NCBI GenBank assembly: GCA_934476315.1 | Contig: CAKSNQ010000010.1 | Span: 1-50,432, forward strand | Direction of reading: 5' to 3' | Length of the DNA stretch: 50,432 nt | Origin: an uncultured Eubacteriales bacterium | Lineage (GTDB): Bacteria; Bacillota; Clostridia; Oscillospirales; CAG-272 | Shown here: piece after piece, positions 25,136-33,553 of the stretch | How the letters are laid out: every line of letters begins with the position of its first letter | Position numbering within the stretch: the stretch's first letter is position 1 | The notes under the pieces: generated by a model | Database searches by the model: none | Seen by the model: the letters and a program-made list of their open reading frames with translations, nothing else | What the model was told of the DNA's origin: nothing | Made by a program: the position numbers and the translations under genes

Positions 25136-25150
25136 TCTCCGCCTCCCACG

Positions 25151-25240
25151 CCAAAAGTATTTTCGCCTTACGGCAACGCTGCACCATCCGAATTATGCGG
25201 GATTGCCATTGTCTTTCCCTTTGCCTTTAGTATTTTCGGC
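25151..25240. promoter_or_regulatory. Paired direct repeats upstream of wecB
   Basis: GCCAAAAGTATTTTCGCC at 25151-25168 and GCCTTTAGTATTTTCGGC at 25223-25240, sharing AGTATTTTCG in the same orientation 72 bases apart, both partly palindromic. They are a possible two-site operator ahead of wecB. No convincing promoter was found between them. Confidence 0.4.
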
Positions 25241-25309
25241 GCCGCCCCGGATCATACGTCCGGCTTTCGGGCGCGTCACCGCCGTGCGCGGGCGCAGAGG
25301 CTGAGGGAA

Positions 25310-25500
25310 ACGGCAAGGGCGTCGTGTGGGGATGTAAGACACGCGGGATGTACGGGGCAACGTGTGGGGCATGTAGGGTATGACGGAGGTTTACAGAACC
25401 CGCGGCGTACGCGGGGTATGGGGCACAACTACGGGCATGCGAGACATGCGGGATGTGCAATGCGTGGAACTGTGGAACCGCGGAGCGTGCAAAGCAGCTT
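25310..25500. repeat. Degenerate G-rich repeat region
   Basis: A patch built of drifting copies of GGGATGTACGGGGC-like units. Two 14-mers, GACACGCGGGATGT (25338-25351) and GACATGCGGGATGT (25443-25456), differ at one base; GGGGCATGTAGGG and GGGGTATGGGGC lie between them. No coding frame or family is evident. It fills most of the gene-free interval 25136-25656. Confidence 0.55.
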
Positions 25501-25551
25501 CTGATGCTCGGTTCGCCTGTCAGAACGGCACACGTCGTTCCCCAAAAAGCA

Positions 25552-25598
25552 AAAAAATCCCCGCCGCAGATCGGGATAACCGATGAGTGCGGCGGGGG
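25552..25598 (-). terminator. Terminator after the FakA-like gene
   Basis: A 10-bp stem (CCCCGCCGCA arm, 25559-25568 with 25588-25597), with an inner ATCGG/CCGAT stem, followed on the minus strand by a run of seven T. It lies 60 bases past the stop at 25657. The plus-strand side is also T-rich, so it could stop transcripts from both sides. Confidence 0.88.
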
Positions 25599-25656
25599 TT
25601 TCTTTATATTCTTGTTTTGAGGTCGCGGGCGGCACGAAAAAACATCCGCTCCGGGT

Positions 25657-27360
25657 TCATTCCACCGAAATGACAAAGGGATAAAGCGGCTGACCGCCTT
25701 CTGTCAGGCAAACGTCCGCGCGATCCGCGAAGATTTCCCGCAGAAGCGACTCCATCTGTTCCGCCTCCGCCGCCGGGACGCCCTCGCCGGAATACACCGT
25801 GACCGCCGAGCAGTCCGGAACCTCGGAAAACAGCCGACGCGTTGCCTCGCAGGTGTCCTCCGCCGCCACGCACAGCCGTCCGTCGCGCAGTCCGAGCACC
25901 TGCCCCTCTTTGACCTGCAAGCCATCCAGTTCTGCGTCCCGCACGGCGTAGGTCAGCGAATAGGTCGTCACGCTCTCGGCGGCTTCCCGCATTGCCTGCT
26001 CGTTCTCGTCCGGCGTCGCCGTCGGGTCAAAGGCAAGCAGAGCGGACAGACCCTGCGGCACCGTTTTGGTCGGGATGACGATGACGTGGCAGCCGGGGCA
26101 AAATTCTGACGCCTGCTTCGCCGTCATGATGATATTGCTGTTGTTCGGCAACAGGATGGCGCACTCACACGGGCAATTTTCCATCCCCCGGAGCAGGTCC
26201 TCCGCCGACGGGTTCATACTCTGCCCCCCGGACACCACGCCGTCCGCGCCCAGATCGCGGAACACCCCGGAAAATCCCTCCCCGGGCGACACGGCAAACA
26301 CCCCGTACCGCTTCCGCGGCGTCTTCTCCTCGGGCGCTTCATGCGTCACCGTCCCGTGCGTCGCATACGCCTCATGGAGCTCATGCGCGGTCTGCGCTTT
26401 TACTTCAAGGGGGCTCCCCGCGAGAGCAGCCCCGGTCAGGTCGCTGTGCTGAAGCCGCATATTCTCCACCTTGGACGCCCGCACGGTTCCGAGCGGGAAC
26501 AGCATGCCGAGCACCGTCAGCGGCTCGTCGGTATGGACATGCACCTTGAGGATCTCCTCGTCGGCGGTCAGGACAATGCTGTCCCCCATCGCGCCGAGCT
26601 TGCGCCGCAGATCGGACACAACGTCCTCCGCGAGCGGCGCGGACAGATCGAGCAGGCACTCCGTACAGAATGTGTAGCGGATGTCCTCGCCGGAAAAAAC
26701 GTCAAAGGCGCTCGCGGGACGGGCGACCGGCGTCGTGTCGGTATCCCCCGCCGTGGGCAATTCTTCTCCCAGCGCGGCGCTTCTCATGCCGTCAAGAACA
26801 CAGACAAAGCCGTACCCGCCCGCGTCCACAACGTTCGCCTTGCGCAGGACCGGCAGCATCTCCGGCGTGTGCGCAAGCGTCTCTTTTGCGCGCTCGTACA
26901 GCCCGTCAAACAGCGTTTCAAACGCCGAGGTATCGTCCTCCGCCGCGCTGCACTCGCGCATGACGGTCAGAATAGTTCCCTCCACCGGGTTTTCCACCGA
27001 ATTTTCCGCCGCGCGTGCGCCCGCGCGCATCGCCTCCAGCAATGTCGCGGGATCGGCGTCCTCGCGCCCCTCCAGAGCTTTCGCCATGCCGCGGAAGAAC
27101 AGCGACAGAATGACGCCGGAATTTCCCCTTGCCGCGCGCATCATGGCGCGGGCGACCTCCGCCGCCGTGCGCCCGAGATGTCCGTCGGGCATCACGGTGG
27201 ACACCGCCCCGATGGTCATACCCATATTCGTCCCCGTATCGCCGTCCGGCACGGGAAAAACATTCATGTCATTCACGCGGTCACGCTTCGCCGCCAGCGC
27301 CCCGGCGCCCGCCGCGACCCACTGACAATACGTGTTTCCGTCCAATTTTACAGTCCCCAT
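25657..27360 (-). CDS. DAK2-domain fatty acid kinase-like protein (FakA/YloV)
   Basis: 567 residues with the FakA architecture: an N-terminal DAK2-type ATP domain (FPVPDGDTGTNM, Asp39 and Asp41 region), a middle domain with the motif VHVHTDEP-like string ILKVHVHTDEPLTVLGM, and a C-terminal domain near residues 340-567. FakA phosphorylates fatty acids delivered by FakB, which is a DegV-family protein. A DegV gene lies two genes upstream on the same strand, a supportive context. AAGGAG is eight bases before the ATG. It follows the hemolysin III gene by 12 bases, so the two are an operon. In many Firmicutes a small Asp23 protein and rpmB accompany yloV; they are absent here. Confidence 0.9.
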   Translation of the reverse strand: MGTVKLDGNTYCQWVAAGAGALAAKRDRVNDMNVFPVPDGDTGTNMGMTIGAVSTVMPDGHLGRTAAEVARAMMRAARGNSGVILSLFFRGMAKALEGREDADPATLLEAMRAGARAAENSVENPVEGTILTVMRECSAAEDDTSAFETLFDGLYERAKETLAHTPEMLPVLRKANVVDAGGYGFVCVLDGMRSAALGEELPTAGDTDTTPVARPASAFDVFSGEDIRYTFCTECLLDLSAPLAEDVVSDLRRKLGAMGDSIVLTADEEILKVHVHTDEPLTVLGMLFPLGTVRASKVENMRLQHSDLTGAALAGSPLEVKAQTAHELHEAYATHGTVTHEAPEEKTPRKRYGVFAVSPGEGFSGVFRDLGADGVVSGGQSMNPSAEDLLRGMENCPCECAILLPNNSNIIMTAKQASEFCPGCHVIVIPTKTVPQGLSALLAFDPTATPDENEQAMREAAESVTTYSLTYAVRDAELDGLQVKEGQVLGLRDGRLCVAAEDTCEATRRLFSEVPDCSAVTVYSGEGVPAAEAEQMESLLREIFADRADVCLTEGGQPLYPFVISVE

Positions 27361-27372
27361 TGGTCTGTCTCC

Positions 27373-28047
27373 TTATATTACATAGCCTATGATACAGATC
27401 GCCTGCAGAATACTGCCGACATCGACAAAAACATGGAAAATGGTATGAAAGATGGGATGCTTACGCTTCCCGAGCCCGTAGAGCACCGCGCCCACGGTAT
27501 AGGACACGCCGCCCCCGAGCAAGAAGAGGAAGCCCTCAAGCCCGATCGCCCGGATCGCCGGACGCGTCAGGAGGACGATGCACCACCCCATCCCGATGTA
27601 GCACACCATGGACAGGCGGGAATAGCGATTGTGGTCAATCGCGGTAAACGTCGTCGCAAACGCGACAAGCAACCATTCCACGCCGAACACCACCCACGCG
27701 GCGACCGGATATTGCGGTCGGACGCCGCAGAGAAGCACGGGCGTGTAGGTTCCGACGATTAAAAGGTAGATGGTGCAGTGATCGATCACCTGCATCACTT
27801 TTTTCCCGTATCCGGGTCGCAACCCGTGGTACACGCTGGAAACCGTGTACAGCGCGATCATGCAGAAGGCAAACCACACGCCGCTCACCAGTCCCCAGAC
27901 ATTTTTGTGGGCGATGGAAACAACCAGCACCCCCACCAGCGCAGCAATACCGATCGCTCCGCCGATGATATGCGTCACCATATTGGCAATGTCCTCACCC
28001 CGGGTGTACTGTGGCAACACACGTTCACTCAATGGTGTTCGTGTCAT
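27373..28047 (-). CDS. Hemolysin III / TrhA family membrane protein
   Basis: 224 residues and seven predicted membrane segments of the PAQR/hemolysin III family. Conserved metal-site residues are visible in SSVYHGLRP (about 70-78), and HPIFHTIFHVFVDVG near the C-terminus carries the paired histidines. The name comes from haemolysis seen with a Bacillus cereus protein; the family is now linked to membrane lipid homeostasis. The start at 28047 has AAAGGAG about ten bases upstream and excludes an open but unrelated N-terminal extension. It lies upstream of the FakA-like gene by 12 bases, so a shared membrane-lipid role is a fair inference. Confidence 0.9.
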   Translation of the reverse strand: MTRTPLSERVLPQYTRGEDIANMVTHIIGGAIGIAALVGVLVVSIAHKNVWGLVSGVWFAFCMIALYTVSSVYHGLRPGYGKKVMQVIDHCTIYLLIVGTYTPVLLCGVRPQYPVAAWVVFGVEWLLVAFATTFTAIDHNRYSRLSMVCYIGMGWCIVLLTRPAIRAIGLEGFLFLLGGGVSYTVGAVLYGLGKRKHPIFHTIFHVFVDVGSILQAICIIGYVI

Positions 28048-28164
28048 AAAAGCAAAACTCCTTTCGCAACCCGGGTGACATCCGGACCCGTCGCGTCCCG
28101 TTGCCCCGTCACCGGGCATCCGACGCCGAACCTGACACCACCCGCCAAAGCGCGCCGCTTCCGC

Positions 28165-29082
28165 TTACTTTTTCTCCGGATAGGGCGCGCGGTCGTCTCC
28201 CACAAAGTAGACGGCAACCGTCCCCGGACCGCTGTGCGAGGCGATGATGGTTCCGATGTCATACACACGCGCGCCGCCCTGAATGTGCGGGAACCGCGCG
28301 TTGATTGCCAGCCGGGTCTCCTCGGCGTCGGCGGGGACATTGGAATGGGAGATGAAGCACTTCCCGCTGTAATTCACTCCACCCTCGGCATGGGCTTCCA
28401 TGGCATCGAGCGTCGCGCGCAGGGCGTTCTTCTTGCCCCGCACCTTGTCGTAGGCAACGATGCGCCCGCCGTCGTCCAGCCGCATGAGGGGGCAGATGTT
28501 CAGAACGCTTCCGATCATCGCCGCCGCGCCCGAGACCCGTCCGCTCCGGCGGAAATATTTCAGGTCGGTCGAGTAGAACTGATGGTGGATGCGGTGGCAG
28601 TTGGCGAGCAACCACGCCTCCACCGCCTCCATGGAGCAACCGCTGTCGCGCAGATCGGCGGCGTTATCCACCAGCAGTCCATAGCCGGACGAGCTGCACA
28701 GCGAATCCACCAGGATCAGCCGACGGTCGGGATGGCGCTGGCGCACGGTGACAGCCGCCCGCTGAGCATTGCGGATGGACGCCGTCATGCCGGAGCCGAA
28801 CACAACGTGAAGCAGGTCGCCTTTGGCAAGCTGTTCCTCAAAGAACGCCTCATACGTCGCCTCATTGATGAGCGAGGTGGTCGGCAGCTTTCCGTCCGCC
28901 AAAAACTGATAAAAGCGCGGGAGTGCCTGCGGGTCGCGGAGCATATCGTCGGGGTATTCCACCCCATCCACATTGTACGAATAAAAAAGAACCGGGATTC
29001 CCCGCCCACACACATATGCGTAAGGCAGGTCAACCGTGGATTCACAAGACAGAATGTAATCTGCGTTTGCCGTCTGAGCCAT
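28165..29082 (-). CDS. DegV family fatty-acid-binding protein
   Basis: 305 residues. DegV/FakB proteins bind a fatty acid between two domains and present it to FakA. The N-terminus (ADYILSCESTVDLPYAY) carries the serine region that contacts the carboxylate, and VDSLCSSSGYGLLVDNAADL and FYSTDLKYFRRSGRVSGAAA are characteristic. AAGGAG is nine bases before the ATG at 29082; residues encoded upstream to 29136 lack similarity. The promoter is at 29158-29186. The FakA-like gene lies downstream on the same strand, with hemolysin III between, so the pair may form a fatty-acid uptake unit. Ligand chain type cannot be told. Confidence 0.92.
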   Translation of the reverse strand: MAQTANADYILSCESTVDLPYAYVCGRGIPVLFYSYNVDGVEYPDDMLRDPQALPRFYQFLADGKLPTTSLINEATYEAFFEEQLAKGDLLHVVFGSGMTASIRNAQRAAVTVRQRHPDRRLILVDSLCSSSGYGLLVDNAADLRDSGCSMEAVEAWLLANCHRIHHQFYSTDLKYFRRSGRVSGAAAMIGSVLNICPLMRLDDGGRIVAYDKVRGKKNALRATLDAMEAHAEGGVNYSGKCFISHSNVPADAEETRLAINARFPHIQGGARVYDIGTIIASHSGPGTVAVYFVGDDRAPYPEKK

Positions 29083-29157
29083 GGGTAAATTCTCCTTTGA
29101 GTGTTCAAGCGTTCGTGTTTGCGGCGTCTCCGGCAATGCCGGATAACATCCGCATAC

Positions 29158-29186
29158 AGTATACCCCGGAACCTCCGCGGAGGCAA
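29158..29186 (-). promoter_or_regulatory. DegV promoter
   Basis: On the minus strand TTGCCT (plus 29181-29186), 17 bases, TATACT (plus 29158-29163). A CCTACTCTC motif abuts the -35 box at 29187-29195, shared with the XRE promoter region. A second TATACT lies on the minus strand at plus 29259-29264 with a weak -35. Confidence 0.75.
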
Positions 29187-29225
29187 CCTACTCTCTCGAT
29201 ACCGCAATCTACTTTGACAAAAGAG

Positions 29226-29258
29226 AGAGTAGAGCGGAAAATTCCGGCTCTACTCTCA
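29226..29258. promoter_or_regulatory. GAGAGTAGAGC inverted repeat (operator or terminator)
   Basis: A perfect 11-bp inverted repeat with 11-base centre, GAGAGTAGAGC (29226-29236) and its complement (29248-29258), extendable by one bulge through GGAA/TTCC. It lies between the XRE stop (29342) and the DegV promoter. On the minus strand it is followed by TCTTTTG, so it might end the XRE transcript, but it also contains the TACTCT motif repeated at both promoters. A related CTCTACTC lies at about 29311-29320. Confidence 0.6.
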
Positions 29259-29341
29259 GTATACCCGTAAAAACCAAAGGGTCATTCGTCTTTGAAGATG
29301 TGGGATTCCGCCTCTACTCCGGGTAGAATGTGTTATTCCAC

Positions 29342-29980
29342 TTACTTTCTGAGCACCTTTGCCGCCAAAAGCACCATCAGCTCCGCCGGGATCAGCAAAA
29401 GGAAAATCTGCCAACAGTTGAATCTCAGAAGCGCGACATAGACCGCGACGGCGATCGCGGCGACCAGCCCTGCGATAATCCAATAGTTGTGCCTTCCCCG
29501 ATACCAGACGGAGTTGAGCACCAGCCAGGTAATCATAATCGCCGGGAGAACATAGGCAAAGATTGAAAAATACATTGTATCCTTCACAATCCAGAGAACG
29601 ACAAACACCAACAACGCCAGAAGCGCCACGCCGCACAGACCGATCAGAAGCAGGACGTTCTTGCGCACCCTCGACGCGAAAGAAAAGACGCCGGTTGCCT
29701 CGCCCGCGGCTTCCATTCCCATCCCCGCCGATGCTCCGTCCCCGTCCGCCGGGAGGGGCGGCTCATCCTCGTGAGCGGCGAAGAGATAGTCCAGGCTCAC
29801 GTCGAAAATTTCACTGAGCTGTTTTAGCGTATAGGCGTTGGGGGCGGCATCTCCGCGCTCCCATTTTGAGATCAGCTTATCCGAATAATTCAGTTTTTGT
29901 GCCAGCTCCGCCTGTGTCATGCCCGCACGTTGGCGCAACGTGCTGATGTTGGCGGCAAGAATGCGATTCAACTCTTCCAT
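29342..29980 (-). CDS. XRE-family regulator with membrane anchor
   Basis: 212 residues. The N-terminal 65 residues form a Cro/C1-type helix-turn-helix (TLRQRAGMTQAELAQKL, then NYSDKLISKWERG). A flexible acidic-glycine linker follows (about 70-95), then four hydrophobic segments between about 105 and 210. Such one-component membrane regulators sense envelope or small-molecule cues, though the signal is unknown here. AAGGAGGAG is nine bases before the ATG at 29980; an in-frame TTG two codons upstream is less likely. The promoter at 30342-30370 overlaps three TACTCTAC-type motifs, which suggests autoregulation. It stands between the deo operon and DegV. Its leader of about 355 bases is unusually long. 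Confidence 0.85.
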   Translation of the reverse strand: MEELNRILAANISTLRQRAGMTQAELAQKLNYSDKLISKWERGDAAPNAYTLKQLSEIFDVSLDYLFAAHEDEPPLPADGDGASAGMGMEAAGEATGVFSFASRVRKNVLLLIGLCGVALLALLVFVVLWIVKDTMYFSIFAYVLPAIMITWLVLNSVWYRGRHNYWIIAGLVAAIAVAVYVALLRFNCWQIFLLLIPAELMVLLAAKVLRK

Positions 29981-30142
29981 GCGCAAAAACTCCTCCTTTC
30001 CCCGCTTCTTTACACTTTTGCGCGTTCGCGTTTTCTCACCTTTGCGGTTTTGCGCGTTCGCGCTTTCGTGTTTTTATGCTTTTTCCTTTTTGCATTTCGC
30101 ACTTTTGCATTTTCGCGTCCCTGACTTTCACTCATTCGCGCA

Positions 30143-30190
30143 GGTTCGACTGCCCGGTGATTTTTGGTTCGACTGCCCGTGCGATTTTTT
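30143..30190. repeat. Tandem duplication in the XRE leader
   Basis: Two adjacent copies of a 23-25 base unit beginning GGTTCGACTGCCCG and ending in a T-run (30143-30165 and 30166-30190). The rest of the leader (29981-30341) is low-complexity with repeated TTTTGCGCGTTCGCG-like strings and no gene that I can support. Confidence 0.7.
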
Positions 30191-30315
30191 CATTGGCAAT
30201 ACACAACTTCGTGCACCGCAGTGAACGTTTTTCCACACGCCGCTTTCGCATGCGGCGGCGTGGCGGGCACCTTTTGCACCTGCCGATCAAAAAAGCCACC
30301 CGCGACGAGGTTTTC

Positions 30316-30370
30316 TGTACTCTACCCTGTACTCTACAATCAGTATATCACACTCTACAAAAAAATTCAA
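30316..30370 (-). promoter_or_regulatory. XRE promoter with triple TACTCTAC operator
   Basis: On the minus strand TTGAAT (plus 30365-30370), 17 bases, TATACT (plus 30342-30347). Three similar motifs overlap or follow it: TGTACTCTAC at 30316-30325 and 30328-30337, and CACACTCTAC at 30349-30358. Positions within the spacer and just past the -10 box suit repression. The core TACTCT recurs near DegV. Confidence 0.8.
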
Positions 30371-30388
30371 GAGGGTGTTTTCGCCGTT

Positions 30389-31705
30389 TCACGACTCGAC
30401 CCCGCCGATCACGTCCAGAATGAGCGGCACGGGCGGCGGCAGGGTCTCCCCGATTTCGACCGCCCTCAAAAGGCGCTCACGCGCCTCCGGGAGCACCTCG
30501 GGACGCTCGGTGTACAGAGTGGCAACGCAGTCTCCCGCACGCACGTGCTCTCCGCGCTTCCGACGCAGAAGGATCCCCGCCGCGGCGTCCACCGGCGCGT
30601 CCTTGACGGTGCGCCCCGCCCCGAGAATCAGGCTCACCTCACCGCAGATTCCGGCGTCAATGCGGGTCAGACAGCCGTCGCGCGTCGCACAGATGTCCTC
30701 CCGATACCCCGCCCGCGGAAAGTGCGACAGGTCCTGAATCCATGTAACATCCCCGCCCTGCGCCGCCACCATCGCAGTGAAGGTCGCGAGCGCGCTTCCG
30801 TCCGCCAGCGCGGACTGCGCCATTTTCTCGCCCGCAGGTAGCGTTTCCGCCCTGCCGCCGAGCAGGAGCATGTGTGCCGCCAGCGCGATACACAATCGGC
30901 GCAAGTCCTCCGGTCCGCCGCCGCGCAGGGTCTCCACCGCCTCGACCACCTCCAGGCTATTGCCGATCGCGCACCCGAGCGGCGTGTCCATATCCGTCAC
31001 AAGCGCGCACATTTTCTTGCCCGCGTCCGTGCCGATCTTCACCATGCACTCCGCCAGCGCCCGCGCCTCCGTGCGGGTTTTCATGAAAGCACCGCTGCCC
31101 GTTTTGACGTCGAGCACGATGGCGTCGTCGTTCGCCGCGAGCTTTTTGCCCATAATGCTGGAGGCGATCAGCGGCAGGCTGTCCACCGTCGCGGTCACGT
31201 CCCGCAACGCGTAGATCTTTTTATCGGCGGGAGCAAGCTCCGCGCTCTGTCCGACGATGGCAAGTCCCGTTTCGTCGGCGACGCGTGCAAATTCCCGCGG
31301 GGACAGGTCGGTGCGAAAGCCGCGGATGGATTCCAGCTTGTCAATCGTTCCCCCCGTGTGCCCCAGCCCGCGCCCGCTCATTTTCGCGACCTTCAAGCCA
31401 AGCGACGCCACGATGGGCGCCACGATCAGGCTGGTTTTGTCGCCCACGCCGCCCGTCGAATGTTTATCCACGCGCACGCCGTCGGCGGGGGAATGGGTCA
31501 GGCACTCGCCCGAATCGCGGATCGCCAGCGTCAGGGCAAGCGTCTCCCGCGCGGTCATGCCGCGAAACCAGATCGCCATACACAGTGCCGACGCCTGCTC
31601 ATCGGGGATGTCCCCGCGCGTATACCCTGTGACAAATGCCGCAATCTCCCCGTCGGTCAGCTCCCCGCCGTCGCGTTTTTTCCGAATGATTTCCACCATC
31701 CGCAT
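30389..31705 (-). CDS. deoA: Pyrimidine-nucleoside/thymidine phosphorylase
   Basis: 438 residues, full length. It splits thymidine, deoxyuridine or uridine with phosphate to give the base and (deoxy)ribose 1-phosphate. The phosphate loop VDKHSTGGVGDKTSL is at about 79-93, GRGLGHTGGTIDKLE follows, and SSIMGKKLA carries pyrimidine contacts. GAGGGG is eight bases before the ATG at 31705; a second in-frame ATG lies two codons on. It is the last gene of the deoC-deoD-deoB-cdd-deoA unit, 102 bases after cdd. Uridine versus thymidine preference cannot be decided. Confidence 0.95.
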   Translation of the reverse strand: MRMVEIIRKKRDGGELTDGEIAAFVTGYTRGDIPDEQASALCMAIWFRGMTARETLALTLAIRDSGECLTHSPADGVRVDKHSTGGVGDKTSLIVAPIVASLGLKVAKMSGRGLGHTGGTIDKLESIRGFRTDLSPREFARVADETGLAIVGQSAELAPADKKIYALRDVTATVDSLPLIASSIMGKKLAANDDAIVLDVKTGSGAFMKTRTEARALAECMVKIGTDAGKKMCALVTDMDTPLGCAIGNSLEVVEAVETLRGGGPEDLRRLCIALAAHMLLLGGRAETLPAGEKMAQSALADGSALATFTAMVAAQGGDVTWIQDLSHFPRAGYREDICATRDGCLTRIDAGICGEVSLILGAGRTVKDAPVDAAAGILLRRKRGEHVRAGDCVATLYTERPEVLPEARERLLRAVEIGETLPPPVPLILDVIGGVES

Positions 31706-31732
31706 GGCATTTTCCCCTCTTTCCCGTTACTG

Positions 31733-31797
31733 AATTTTGCGTTACCGAAGTTTCCCGCTACTGAATCTTCCGTTGTCGAATCTCTCCGTTTCTGTAT
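31733..31797. repeat. Degenerate 16-base tandem repeat, cdd-deoA gap
   Basis: Four to five drifting units of the form CCGTTACTGAATTTT, with CCGCTACTGAATCTT and CCGTTGTCGAATCTC as examples, fill most of the 102-base gap. It is pyrimidine-rich on the plus strand. No promoter or hairpin is evident. The cdd-deoB gap (32315-32400) has a looser patch of the same style. Confidence 0.5.
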
Positions 31798-31807
31798 TTC
31801 GGCGCGC

Positions 31808-32251
31808 TCAGACCGGCTCCGCGTCCTCCGACGCCGCCAGCCCGAAGCTCTCCGGCAGCAGCTCCCCGAGCGTCCGGACCTGCGGTGCGTCCGCCTCGCC
31901 CATCACCACGCGGAAGTCCGCCCGGCAAAATTCCGCCATGACCTGGCGGCAGACGCCGCAGGGCGTGCACACTCCCGAGGTCTGCGCGCCCCGACCGCCG
32001 ACGACCGCAATGGCGACAAACTCCCGCTCTCCCTCACTGACGGCGCGGAAGAAGGCGGTGCGTTCGGCGCAGTTGGTCGGCGTATACGCGGCGTTTTCCA
32101 CGTTACAGCCGACGTAGACCTCGCCCGAAGCGGCAAGCAGTGCCGCGCCCACCCGAAAGCGGGAATACGGAGCGTACGCGCGCTCCCTCGCCTCTGCCGC
32201 CCGCAACAACAGTGCGCGGTCGGAGATATCGGTATTCTGTTGGCTGTTCAT
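31808..32251 (-). CDS. cdd: Cytidine deaminase
   Basis: 147 residues, near the short tetrameric class. It deaminates cytidine and deoxycytidine to uridine and deoxyuridine. The zinc site is NCAERTA (catalytic Glu and first Cys) with PCGVCRQ supplying two more cysteines; the substrate-binding YAPYSRFRVGAALL lies near the N-terminus. GGAGG is seven to eight bases before the ATG at 32251. Its product feeds the phosphorylase encoded next. The C-terminal tail after VRTLGELLPESF is slightly longer than usual. Confidence 0.95.
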   Translation of the reverse strand: MNSQQNTDISDRALLLRAAEARERAYAPYSRFRVGAALLAASGEVYVGCNVENAAYTPTNCAERTAFFRAVSEGEREFVAIAVVGGRGAQTSGVCTPCGVCRQVMAEFCRADFRVVMGEADAPQVRTLGELLPESFGLAASEDAEPV

Positions 32252-32389
32252 CTCGTGTCCTCCTCTGCAAATACTCCCGGGCGCCGCCCGGATTTTCAGC
32301 CCTCGCGCCACGTTTTATCGTAATCTTGGGTTTCAGCGTCTTTGCGCTCCCGCGCTTTGATGTCCTCGCGTGTTGGTATCTTCGTGCTC

Positions 32390-33553
32390 TCAAATCTTTA
32401 CGCTATCCCAAAATCCCGTGCCGTCCAGCCCCTCGGACGGGACGTCAAAAATCTGCGCGACCGTTCTGCCGATGTCGGCAAACGTCGCCCTTGTCCCGAG
32501 ATTGACCCCCGCGCGCACCTGCCCGCCGAAGATGAGAAGCGGCGTACACTCGCGGGAATGGTCGGTCGAGGGGGTGGAGGGGTCGCACCCGTGGTCGGCG
32601 GTGAGAATCAACACGTCCTCCGGGCGCATGCATGTCAGAAATTCCGCGAGCTGACCGTCAAATTCGGTCATGGCGCGGGCGTACCCCGCCACGTCGTTGC
32701 GATGTCCGTACAACATATCGAAATCCACCAGGTTGACAAAGCAAAGTCCCTCAAAATCCTGTGCGGCGAGCTCGATGGTCCGTTCCATTCCCTCGTGGTT
32801 GGAGGTCGTGCGGATGGCACGGGAAAACCCTCTGCCCGCGAAAATGTCGATGATCTTCCCCACCGAAATGGTAGAAAACCCCGCGTGCGCCAGCCGGTCA
32901 ACTACCGTTTCCCGCGGCGGCAGGAGCGAAAAATCATGTCTGCGCGGCGTCCGCCGGAACGGATACGTCCCCTCAAACGGGCGGGCGATGACGCGTCCGA
33001 CGCTGTGCTTGCCGCAAAGAATCTCCCGCGCCTGCTCGCAATAATGGTAAAGCAGTTCCACCGGCACGACCTGCTCGTGCGCCGCGATCTGGAACACACT
33101 GTCCGCCGACGTGTAGACGATCAGCTTGCCGGTGCGGATATGCTCCTCTCCAAAGTCCCGGATAACATCGGTTCCCGAATACGGGCGGTTGCAGAGCACT
33201 CCGCGCCCCGTCGCCCGCTCAAACGCCCCGATGACCTCGGGCGGGAAACCGTTCGGGTAGGTCGGCAGAGGCTGTGGCGAGATCAGCCCCGCAATCTCCC
33301 AATGCCCGATCGTCGTATCCTTTCCGGCGGACGCCTCCTGCATCCGCGCAAAGCTCGCCCGCGGAGCGCCGACGCCGCCGCCCACGCCGTCAATATGAAA
33401 CAGTCCGAGCGAGGCAAGCGTCGGGCAGGCAAAGTCCGGATGGCGCCGGATCGCGCCCAGCGTATCGCTCCCCTCGTCGCCGAACCGCGCGGCATCGGGA
33501 GCGCCGCCGATTCCCATGCTGTCCATGACGATCAGAAATACACGCTTCCCCAT
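32390..33553 (-). CDS. deoB: Phosphopentomutase
   Basis: 387 residues of the alkaline-phosphatase-fold mutase that turns (deoxy)ribose 1-phosphate into the 5-phosphate using two Mn ions. The N-terminal VMDSMGIGGAPDA (about 9-21) carries the metal aspartate, GKDTTIGHWE the phosphorylated threonine, and NLVDFDMLYGHR and LTADHGCDPSTPSTDHSRE the remaining ligands. AAAGGAG lies about 11 bases before the ATG. It links the two phosphorylases of the operon to the aldolase DeoC. Confidence 0.97.
   Translation of the reverse strand: MGKRVFLIVMDSMGIGGAPDAARFGDEGSDTLGAIRRHPDFACPTLASLGLFHIDGVGGGVGAPRASFARMQEASAGKDTTIGHWEIAGLISPQPLPTYPNGFPPEVIGAFERATGRGVLCNRPYSGTDVIRDFGEEHIRTGKLIVYTSADSVFQIAAHEQVVPVELLYHYCEQAREILCGKHSVGRVIARPFEGTYPFRRTPRRHDFSLLPPRETVVDRLAHAGFSTISVGKIIDIFAGRGFSRAIRTTSNHEGMERTIELAAQDFEGLCFVNLVDFDMLYGHRNDVAGYARAMTEFDGQLAEFLTCMRPEDVLILTADHGCDPSTPSTDHSRECTPLLIFGGQVRAGVNLGTRATFADIGRTVAQIFDVPSEGLDGTGFWDSVKI

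Noticed and set aside
28060..28130. GC-rich near-palindrome between DegV and hemolysin III genes as a terminator
   Set aside because: The arms do not pair well and there is no T-run.
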